48,883 nucleotides of DNA from Pseudomonas sp. R-28-1W-6 (GTDB taxonomy: Bacteria > Pseudomonadota > Gammaproteobacteria > Pseudomonadales > Pseudomonadaceae): contig NZ_WELK01000014.1 of NCBI RefSeq assembly GCF_009799925.1, forward strand, positions 1-48,883, written 5' to 3'. Position 1 is the stretch's first letter. Each line of letters begins with the position of its first letter. Below are positions 40,045 through 48,883 of the stretch, piece after piece. Under the pieces are notes generated by a model. It saw nothing but the letters and a program-made list of their open reading frames with translations, was not told the DNA's origin and did not search any database. Made by a program: the position numbers and the translations under genes.

Positions 40045-41412
40045 CTAGCCCACCTCGAATAACGCCATCGCCTCGACATGCGCCGTCTGCGGGAACATGT
40101 CGAGGATGCCGGCCCGCTTGAGCCGATACCCCTGGCGCACCAGCTCGGCCGCATCGCGGGCCAGGGTCGCCGGGTTGCACGATACATAGACCAGGCGCCG
40201 GGCACCCAGCGCGCCGATCTGCTTGACCACCTCGAATGCGCCGTCACGCGGCGGATCGAGCAATACCGCGTCGAACGGCTGCTTGGCCCAGCCGGCTGTG
40301 CCCAGCGGTTTCGACAGATCGGCCTGGAAAAAGTGCAGATTGCCCAGGCCATTGACCGCGGCATTCTCGCGAGCCCGCTCGACCATCGCCTGCACCCCTT
40401 CCACCGCCACCACCTCGGCCACCTGCTGGGCCAGCGGCAGGGCGAAGTTGCCCAGGCCGCAGAACAGATCCAGCAGCCGCTCGCCAGTCTGCGGCGCCAA
40501 CCAGTCTAGCGCCTGTTCGACCATCGCCTGATTGACCGGCCCGTTGACCTGGACGAAGTCGCCCGGGCGGTACTGCAGCTCCAGGTTCCACGGCTCCAGG
40601 CGGTAGCCCAGGCGCTGCCCGGACCTCTCCAGGCCGGGCTGATCGGCCGCCGGCTCGCCGGCCCCGTGCAGCCACAGCTGGGCCTGGTGCTCGGCGCAGA
40701 AGCTGCGCAGGCGCGCCAGGTCGGCCTCGCCCAGCGGCGCGGTGTGGCGCAGCAGCAGGGCCGCCTGGGTGCCGTGGAACAGTTCGACGTGACCGAGCGC
40801 CTGCGGCTTGTCCAGGCTGCGCAGTAACAGCGGTAACGCGCGCAGCAAAGGCTGCAAGGGCTGTACCAGGACCGGGCAATCGGCGATGGCGACGATGTCC
40901 TGGCTGGCGGCAGCGCGGAAACCGACCTCCAGCTGCCTGGCCTTGACGTCCCAGCGCACGGCGATGCGCGCGCGGCGGCGGTAGGCGAACTCGGGGCCGA
41001 CCAGCGGCGCGGCCCACTGCTCGGGCTCAAGCCCGGCCACCCGCTGCAGCTGCTCACTCAGGCTGCGCTGTTTCAGGGCAAGCTGCTCGGCGTGCGGCAG
41101 GTGCTGCAGGGTGCAGCCGCCACACCTGCCAGCATGCGCGCAAGGGGGCTGGCGGCGCAGCTCCACCGCCTGCAGGATGCGCTCGGCGCGGGCCTCGACC
41201 ACCTGGCTGCGGGCAGCCAGCACGCGGGCCTCGACCTCCTCGCCGGGCAGGCCACCGGCGACGAACCAGGTGCGCCCCTCGACGAAGGCGATGCCGCGGC
41301 CGTCATTAGCCAGCCGCTCGATGCCGAGCTTCTGCTTCTTGCCCACCGGCACCTGCGCCTTGCGCTCGCCGCCGCTGGGTTGGAAACGCAAGCCACTGCT
41401 GCGCTTGGCCAT
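40045..41412 (-). CDS. rlmD: 23S rRNA (uracil-1939-C5)-methyltransferase RlmD
   Basis: A 455-residue enzyme with an N-terminal TRAM domain (about residues 25-80), the iron-sulfur cysteines Cys91, Cys97 and Cys100 in CAHAGRCGGC with a fourth in ADCPVL, and a C-terminal SAM-dependent methyltransferase domain (LLDLFCGLGNFALPLA, DPPRDGA). The catalytic cysteine is in VSCNPATLARD. It methylates U1939 of 23S rRNA. It stands about 80 bases upstream of relA. Confidence 0.95.
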   Translation of the reverse strand: MAKRSSGLRFQPSGGERKAQVPVGKKQKLGIERLANDGRGIAFVEGRTWFVAGGLPGEEVEARVLAARSQVVEARAERILQAVELRRQPPCAHAGRCGGCTLQHLPHAEQLALKQRSLSEQLQRVAGLEPEQWAAPLVGPEFAYRRRARIAVRWDVKARQLEVGFRAAASQDIVAIADCPVLVQPLQPLLRALPLLLRSLDKPQALGHVELFHGTQAALLLRHTAPLGEADLARLRSFCAEHQAQLWLHGAGEPAADQPGLERSGQRLGYRLEPWNLELQYRPGDFVQVNGPVNQAMVEQALDWLAPQTGERLLDLFCGLGNFALPLAQQVAEVVAVEGVQAMVERARENAAVNGLGNLHFFQADLSKPLGTAGWAKQPFDAVLLDPPRDGAFEVVKQIGALGARRLVYVSCNPATLARDAAELVRQGYRLKRAGILDMFPQTAHVEAMALFEVG

Positions 41413-41473
41413 CTGGATTACCTGCTGTTCGATACGGTGGGCATGGGCCGCGGCTTGCGCGCGGCCGTCATGG

Positions 41474-42367
41474 TTACTGCGGGTCGTCGTAGATCCCGGT
41501 GGACAGGTAGCGGTCGCCGCGGTCGCAGATGATCGCCACCATCACCGCGTTCTCCACCTCCGCGGACAGGCGCAGCATGCCGGCCACCGCCCCGCCGGAG
41601 GAAACCCCGCAGAAGATGCCCTCCTCGCGCGCCAGGCGGCGCATCACCTGCTCGGCCTCCTGCTGGCCCATGTCGATCACCCGGTCGACCCGCGTGGCGT
41701 CGAAGATCTTCGGCAGGTACTCCTCGGGCCACCGGCGGATACCGGGGATCGCCGAGCCTTCCTGGGGCTGCAGGCCGACGATCTGCACCGCCGGATTCTG
41801 TTCCTTGAGGTAACGCGACACGCCCATGATGGTGCCGGTGGTGCCCATGGAGCTGATGAAGTGGGTGATGCGGCCCTGGGTCTGCTGCCAGATCTCCGGG
41901 CCGGTGCTGCTGTAGTGGGCCACCGGATTGTCGCCGTTGGCGAACTGGTCGAGGACCTTGCCGCGCCCCTCTTCCTGCATCTGCAGGGCCAGGTCGCGGG
42001 CGCCTTCCATGCTGTCGACCAGGATCAGCTCGGCGCCGTAGGCGGTCATCGCCGCCTTGCGTTCGGCGGTGGAGTTGTCCGGCATGATCAGCACCATCTT
42101 GTAGCCCTTGATCGCCGCGGCCATGGCCAGGGCGATGCCGGTGTTGCCGCTGGTGGCCTCGATCAGCACGTCGCCGGGCCGGATGTCACCGCGCAGCTCG
42201 GCGCGGCTGATCATCGACAGCGCCGGGCGATCCTTCACCGAACCGGCCGGGTTGTTGCCTTCCAGCTTCACCAGCAGGGTATTGGAGGTGTTGCCGGGCA
42301 GGCGTTGCAGGCGCACCAGCGGGGTGTTGCCGATGCACTCGGCGATAGTGGGGAACTGCAGGCTCAT
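41474..42367 (-). CDS. cysM: Cysteine synthase B
   Basis: A 297-residue PLP enzyme. Lys45 in NPAGSVKDRPA forms the Schiff base, SGNTG in EATSGNTGIALAM binds the phosphate side, and SSMGTTGT and SSGGAV are conserved. CysM makes cysteine from O-acetylserine and sulfide or thiosulfate. The ATG at 42367 matches family N-termini (SLQFPTIAECIGNTPLVRL); the ribosome site is weak. It is divergent from gacS. Confidence 0.94.
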   Translation of the reverse strand: MSLQFPTIAECIGNTPLVRLQRLPGNTSNTLLVKLEGNNPAGSVKDRPALSMISRAELRGDIRPGDVLIEATSGNTGIALAMAAAIKGYKMVLIMPDNSTAERKAAMTAYGAELILVDSMEGARDLALQMQEEGRGKVLDQFANGDNPVAHYSSTGPEIWQQTQGRITHFISSMGTTGTIMGVSRYLKEQNPAVQIVGLQPQEGSAIPGIRRWPEEYLPKIFDATRVDRVIDMGQQEAEQVMRRLAREEGIFCGVSSGGAVAGMLRLSAEVENAVMVAIICDRGDRYLSTGIYDDPQ

Positions 42368-42598
42368 GGCGAACTGAATGATCCGGGTACAGATGGAGGT
42401 GCCCATGATACCGGCAAACCGGGCCAGGCCATATTGCGGAACGCTCGCACTTTATTACTACGGGTTATAGAAAGGGGCCGGCTCTCTGCGCCAGGGGAAC
42501 AGGCGCAAACGCCAACTGCTCGCAATTTGCCAAAAGCCCTGGGAGATTCCCGGTCAATGTGCCGCTAAACTGCCGGCAACACCACGATGGAGAAGGTC

Positions 42599-45352
<2,754 letters not shown>

Positions 45353-45354
45353 GC

Positions 45355-45380
45355 CCACGGAGCAGGAGCCTGCTCCGTGG
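45355..45380 (+). terminator. Strong hairpin after gacS
   Basis: A perfect 12-bp stem, CCACGGAGCAGG / CCTGCTCCGTGG, with a 2-base centre begins 3 bases past the gacS stop. No T tract follows, so termination is plausible but unproven. Confidence 0.55.
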
Positions 45381-45468
45381 CTGCGACTCCATTCGCGGCT
45401 GCAGGCCATGCCGCCCCTTACCCCATCCATAGATGCAGGCTGGCAGCCTGCAGCCCCCAGGAACCCGC

Positions 45469-46464
45469 ATGCGCACTCTCCTGTTCAGCAGCAAGCCCTA
45501 TGACCGCGACAGCTTCCTCGCCGCCGACTGGCCCGCCAGCTGGCCGCTGCAGTTCCAGGAAGCCCGCCTGGGCCTGGATACCGCCACCCTGGCCGAGGGC
45601 TACCCGGTGGTCTGCCCGTTCATCAACGACGACCTCTCGGCGCCCGTGCTGCAGCGCCTGGCCGCCGGCGGCACGCGGCTGATCGCCCTGCGCTCGGCCG
45701 GCTACAACCATGTCGACCTGAAGGCCGCCCAGCAGTTGGGCCTGAGCGTGGTGCGGGTGCCCGCCTACTCGCCCTTTGCCGTGGCCGAACATGCGGTGGC
45801 GCTGATCCTGGCGCTCAACCGGCGCATCCACCGCGCCTTCAACCGTACCCGCGAGGGCGACTTCAGCCTGCACGGGCTGAGCGGTTTCGACCTGCACGGC
45901 AAGACCGTCGGCATCATCGGCGGCGGCCAGATCGGCCTGGCCTTCGCCCGCATCATGGCCGGCTTCGGCTGCCACAACCTGCTGCACGACCCCTACCCGC
46001 TGGCCAACCTGGACGCCGTCAACGGGCGCCAGGTCGGCCTCGACGAACTGCTCGCCAGCAGCGACGTCATCAGCCTGCACTGCCCGCTGACGCCCAGCAG
46101 CCACCACCTGATCGACGCCGCGCGCCTGGCACAGATGAAACCCGGCGCCATGCTGATCAACACCGGGCGCGGCGCGCTGGTCGACACCCCGGCGCTGATC
46201 GGCGCACTGAAGAGCGGCCAGCTCGGCTACCTGGGCCTGGATGTCTATGAAGAGGAAGCCGAACTGTTCTTCGAGGACCGCTCCGACCAGCCGCTGCAGG
46301 ACGACGTGCTGGCGCGCCTGCTGAGCTTTCCCAATGTCATCGTCACCGCCCACCAGGCCTTCCTCACCCGCGAGGCGCTGAGTGCCATCGCCGCCACCAC
46401 CCGCGACAACATCGTCGCCTGGGCCGCGGGCCGCCCGGTCAATCAGGTGCAACCTGGCCCGTGA
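45469..46464 (+). CDS. ldhA: Fermentative D-lactate dehydrogenase (2-hydroxyacid dehydrogenase)
   Basis: A 331-residue D-isomer-specific 2-hydroxyacid dehydrogenase. The NAD loop is GIIGGGQIGLAFARI; the catalytic Arg is in NTGRGALVD, Glu in DVYEEEAELFFED and His in TAHQAFLT. The DVYEEEAELFFED-RS insertion is typical of LdhA, which reduces pyruvate to D-lactate. AGGA precedes the ATG at 45469 by 7 bases. It follows gacS in the order remembered from P. aeruginosa. Confidence 0.93.
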   Translation: MRTLLFSSKPYDRDSFLAADWPASWPLQFQEARLGLDTATLAEGYPVVCPFINDDLSAPVLQRLAAGGTRLIALRSAGYNHVDLKAAQQLGLSVVRVPAYSPFAVAEHAVALILALNRRIHRAFNRTREGDFSLHGLSGFDLHGKTVGIIGGGQIGLAFARIMAGFGCHNLLHDPYPLANLDAVNGRQVGLDELLASSDVISLHCPLTPSSHHLIDAARLAQMKPGAMLINTGRGALVDTPALIGALKSGQLGYLGLDVYEEEAELFFEDRSDQPLQDDVLARLLSFPNVIVTAHQAFLTREALSAIAATTRDNIVAWAAGRPVNQVQPGP

Positions 46465-46494
46465 TAGCATGCCCGGCACGATTCCGGAGGACCC

Positions 46495-46932
46495 ATGGCC
46501 GAACACGATTTCCGTTATTCCCTGCTTGCCCCGCAACACACCCTGACCGAGTGCCGCGCCCTGTCGCCCGGCCGCTACCAGGTGACCGGCAACGGCGGCT
46601 CGATTCAACCCGGCGACACCCTGCTGGTGACCCTCAAGGGCAGCCGCACCCTGACCCTGCGCCTGCTCGTGGAAAAGGTCCGCCACATGATCACCCCGCC
46701 CGGCCAGTGGCTGGCGGTCGCCAACGGCCCGGCCTTCCGCGAACTGGCTATCCTCAACTGGCAGGTCAACTGCAACGGTTGCGCCAGCCAGCTGGACTTC
46801 GAGTTCGCCGTAGACGCCGCCCTGGGCGAGCAGGCCCGCCCCGCCGCCGCCGAGGCGCGCATCCTGGAACTCGGCTGGCGCAGCCATGACGGTCAGCACT
46901 TCTGCCCCCGCTGCACGGAGAAAAGCGCATGA
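46495..46932 (+). CDS. Conserved protein with two CxxC pairs
   Basis: A 145-residue cytoplasmic protein of unknown function. Two CxxC pairs, CNGC (about residues 92-95) and CPRC near the end (137-140), could hold a zinc ion, with a beta-rich domain before and between them. GGAGG precedes the ATG. It overlaps the next gene by 4 bases (ATGA). Confidence 0.8.
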   Translation: MAEHDFRYSLLAPQHTLTECRALSPGRYQVTGNGGSIQPGDTLLVTLKGSRTLTLRLLVEKVRHMITPPGQWLAVANGPAFRELAILNWQVNCNGCASQLDFEFAVDAALGEQARPAAAEARILELGWRSHDGQHFCPRCTEKSA

Positions 46933-47333
46933 AGCCAACGCTCGCCCTCGGTCTGCTCGCCGCCTGCCTGGCCGGCTGCGCGGCCGACCCGATTCAACTG
47001 GAAAGCGACAAGACCTACCAGGTGGAATGGATCGGCGAGCGCCCGCTGATCGACCGCAGCCACCTGACCCTGACCCTCGGCGAGGATGGCCGCGCCTACG
47101 GCAACGCCGGCTGCAATCACTGGTTCGCCGCCTACACCCTGGAGGGCGACAAGCTGAGCTTCGGCCAGGCCGGCAGCACCCGCAAGATGTGCGCACCGGC
47201 GCTGATGGAGCAGGAGCAGCGCTTCCTCGACGTCCTCGGCAGCGTGCAGCGCTGGGATGTCTCGGGGATCGGCCAGCTACGCCTGTGGCCCGCCGCCGGC
47301 AAGCCGATCCGCCTGTGGCCGGAAGAAGGCTGA
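46929..47333 (+). CDS. META-domain (HslJ-like) lipoprotein
   Basis: A 134-residue protein with a lipoprotein signal ending in LAGC (Cys17). The mature part is a META domain (YQVEWIGERPLIDRSHLTLTLGEDGRAYGNAGCNHWFAAYTL, and STRKMCAPALMEQEQRFLDVL), with two cysteines at the positions conserved in HslJ-like proteins. HslJ relatives are linked to antibiotic and heat stress. It is translationally coupled to the CxxC protein gene. Confidence 0.87.
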   Translation: MKPTLALGLLAACLAGCAADPIQLESDKTYQVEWIGERPLIDRSHLTLTLGEDGRAYGNAGCNHWFAAYTLEGDKLSFGQAGSTRKMCAPALMEQEQRFLDVLGSVQRWDVSGIGQLRLWPAAGKPIRLWPEEG

Positions 47334-47351
47334 GAAACACCTGTCTGAATA

Positions 47352-47445
47352 CGTAGGTTGCGGTTGAGCACAGCGAAGCCCAACGGTCGGTGTTATGTGC
47401 GCGGCTACGTGGGCTTCGTCGCGTCGCTCCTCAACCCACCCTACG
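47352..47445. repeat. Dispersed palindromic repeat, family B, copy 2
   Basis: Left part 47352-47384 and right part 47409-47445 are imperfect complements sharing GAAGCCCAAC / GTGGGCTTCG and GGTTGAG / CTCAACC with the copy at 19378-19485. The outer right end (CCTACGG) includes the TAG stop codon of dinB on the minus strand. Confidence 0.72.
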
Positions 47446-48496
47446 GCGCAAACAGCTCCAGCTGTTCATGGCGGCCGCGCAGGTCGACCAGCCTGACCCC
47501 CACCCCGAGCAGTCGCACCGGCTTGTTGCCGCGGGCGAAGGCGGCGCTGAGCAGCAACTGGTAGCTGTTCAGGTCGCGCCGCGCGCCGGCCTGCTCCAGG
47601 GTGGTCTGGCTGAAGTCGTGGAACTTGACCTTGACGAAGGGTTTGTCCGCCTTGTAGCTGCTGTCGAGGCGCGCCAGGCGGGTTTCCAGCTGCTCCAGCA
47701 GCTCCGGCAGACGCTTCAGGCACAGCGCCAGGTTGGGGATATCCTCATCGTAGGTGTTCTCCACGCTCACCGACTGGCGCCGGCTGTCGGTCTGCAGGGC
47801 GCGCTCGTCGATGCCGCGGCAGAGGTTCCACAGGCGCTCGCCGAAGCTGCCGAACTCGCGGGCCAGGGCCAGCCGGCTCCACTCGCGCAGGTCCAGGCAG
47901 GTGCTGATGCCCAGGCGCCCCAGCCGGTCCGCGGTGACCTTGCCCACCCCGTGCAGCTTGCCCACCGGCAGCGCGGCAACGAACGCCTCGACCTGGTCCG
48001 GGGTGATCACGAACAGCCCGTTGGGCTTGCGCCAGTCGCTGGCGATCTTGGCCAGAAACTTGTTCGGCGCCACCCCGGCGGACACGGTGATATGCAGCTC
48101 CTGCGACACCCGCCGGCGGATTTCCTGGGCGATGCGCGTGGCGCTGCCGGCGAAATGCGCGCTGTCGGTCACGTCCAGGTAGGCCTCATCCAGCGACAGC
48201 GGCTCGATGATCTCGGTGAAATCGCGAAAGATGCCGTGAATTTCCCGGGAAACCGCCTTGTAGGCGTCCATCCGCGGCTTGACCATCTGCAGGTCCGGGC
48301 ACAGCTTCAGGGCCTGGCGCATGGGCATGGCCGAGCGCACGCCCCAGGCCCGCGCCTCGTAGTTGCAGGTGGCGACCACCCCGCGGCGGTCGGCGGCGCC
48401 GCCCACGGCCAGCGGTTTACCGGCCAGGCGCGGGTCGTCGCGCATCTCGATGGCGGCGTAGAAGCAGTCGCAATCCACATGGATGATCTTGCGCAC
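47441..48496 (-). CDS. dinB: DNA polymerase IV
   Basis: A 351-residue Y-family translesion polymerase. The metal ligands are Asp8 in HVDCDCFYAAIE and Asp103-Glu104 in SLDEAYLDV. The helix-hairpin-helix (LHGVGKVTADRL) and little-finger domain follow, and the C-terminus ends in QLELF, a beta-clamp binding motif. The start is GTG at 48496 with GGA about 8 bases upstream. I see no good LexA box in the 100 bases upstream. The stop codon lies within a family B repeat. Confidence 0.95.
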   Translation of the reverse strand: MRKIIHVDCDCFYAAIEMRDDPRLAGKPLAVGGAADRRGVVATCNYEARAWGVRSAMPMRQALKLCPDLQMVKPRMDAYKAVSREIHGIFRDFTEIIEPLSLDEAYLDVTDSAHFAGSATRIAQEIRRRVSQELHITVSAGVAPNKFLAKIASDWRKPNGLFVITPDQVEAFVAALPVGKLHGVGKVTADRLGRLGISTCLDLREWSRLALAREFGSFGERLWNLCRGIDERALQTDSRRQSVSVENTYDEDIPNLALCLKRLPELLEQLETRLARLDSSYKADKPFVKVKFHDFSQTTLEQAGARRDLNSYQLLLSAAFARGNKPVRLLGVGVRLVDLRGRHEQLELFAP

Positions 48497-48599
48497 GAAA
48501 AGTCCGGAAAGCCCCAGCAGGCAAGCCCTGAAGACCTTGAGTCTACCATCCGCCCCTCGCTAAGCACCTGAGTGATCAGGATTTTTTCCAAGTTAAAGG

Positions 48600-48627
48600 T
48601 TGACAGCCGAGGATTTGGCGATAGAAT
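48600..48627 (+). promoter_or_regulatory. Promoter of tRNA-fMet copy 1
   Basis: TTGACA (48600-48605) and TAGAAT (48622-48627) are 16 bases apart, directly upstream of the tRNA. The -10 and downstream bases are the same as in copy 2. Confidence 0.82.
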
Positions 48628-48633
48628 TGGCGC

Positions 48634-48710
<77 letters not shown>

Positions 48711-48720
48711 GTTTCGAAGA

Positions 48721-48747
48721 AAGGCCACTCAAACGAGTGGCCTTTTT
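48721..48747 (+). terminator. Terminator after tRNA-fMet copy 1
   Basis: A 10-bp stem, AAGGCCACTC / GAGTGGCCTT, with a 4-base loop is followed by a T run. Confidence 0.92.
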
Positions 48748-48794
48748 CGTTTCTGCCTTTTTATCTAAGTATTTGATTAAAAAGCAGAAATCGA

Positions 48795-48822
48795 TTGACA
48801 GAAACTTATTCCGCAGTAGAAT
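48795..48822 (+). promoter_or_regulatory. Promoter of tRNA-fMet copy 2
   Basis: TTGACA (48795-48800) and TAGAAT (48817-48822) are 16 bases apart, the same spacing as copy 1. An AT-rich upstream segment resembles an UP element. Confidence 0.82.
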
Positions 48823-48828
48823 TGGCGT

Positions 48829-48883
<55 letters not shown>

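Noticed and set aside
48497..48599. LexA (SOS) box upstream of dinB
   Set aside because: No CTG-N10-CAG palindrome of adequate quality is visible.

Overview
The window is GC-rich, densely coded chromosomal DNA of a Pseudomonas species. The evidence is the protein families and their order: azoR-LysR-hydrolase-ppiA, actP/yjcH, mlaA-pirin, patatin-lpxL-minCDE-rluA-apeB, prc-EAL/GGDEF, fklB-rdgC, then mazG-relA-rlmD-cysM-gacS-ldhA-dinB. From memory, the first 35 kb match the gene order of P. aeruginosa PAO1 PA3223-PA3263 and the last 12 kb match PA0937-PA0923. I could not check this, and the species cannot be fixed from what is visible.

Layout: 0.2-4.2 kb holds an azoreductase, a small secreted protein, a LysR regulator, an alpha/beta hydrolase, a periplasmic cyclophilin and a VOC protein. 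4.4-6.4 kb is the acetate permease pair. 6.7-12.0 kb has a DUF2061 protein, a membrane GH17 enzyme, two unknown proteins, a secreted serine hydrolase and mlaA. The start of mlaA has been split by a 167-bp inverted-repeat element that kept the reading frame. 12.1-19.4 kb holds pirin, a patatin phospholipase, an LpxL-type acyltransferase, minC-minD-minE, an RluA pseudouridine synthase and an M18 aminopeptidase. 19.5-25.7 kb is a GntR/UTRA regulator facing a six-gene operon (binding protein, phosphodiesterase-like hydrolase, two permeases, ATPase, HAD phosphatase) that looks like uptake and dephosphorylation of an organophosphorus compound. 25.8-33.7 kb has a quinone oxidoreductase, the protease prc, an EAL-CBS-GGDEF protein, a coupled HTH/unknown/Sel1 operon, a YkvA protein and a lipoprotein FKBP. 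33.8-34.1 kb is a tRNA-Val/tRNA-Asp unit.

After rdgC comes a SugE/Gdx guanidinium exporter with a guanidine-II (mini-ykkC) riboswitch, then about 0.5 kb of insertion-sequence debris at the point where the two remembered PAO1 gene-order blocks meet. 36.2-47.3 kb holds DUF2058, mazG, relA, rlmD, cysM, the hybrid kinase gacS, ldhA, a Cys-pair protein and a META-domain lipoprotein. dinB and two tandem initiator tRNA genes (the second cut by the window end) close the window. The stringent-response, nucleotide-quality and Gac genes lie together, but I see no shared operon for them.

Intergenic spaces carry at least three families of dispersed palindromic repeats, two of them with two copies here. 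The most unusual items are the in-frame element in mlaA, the riboswitch leader with a competing long hairpin, the paired DnaA boxes near 32.66 kb, and two 13-bp palindromes exactly 30 bp apart upstream of pirin. I found no CRISPR array, prophage or complete insertion sequence.
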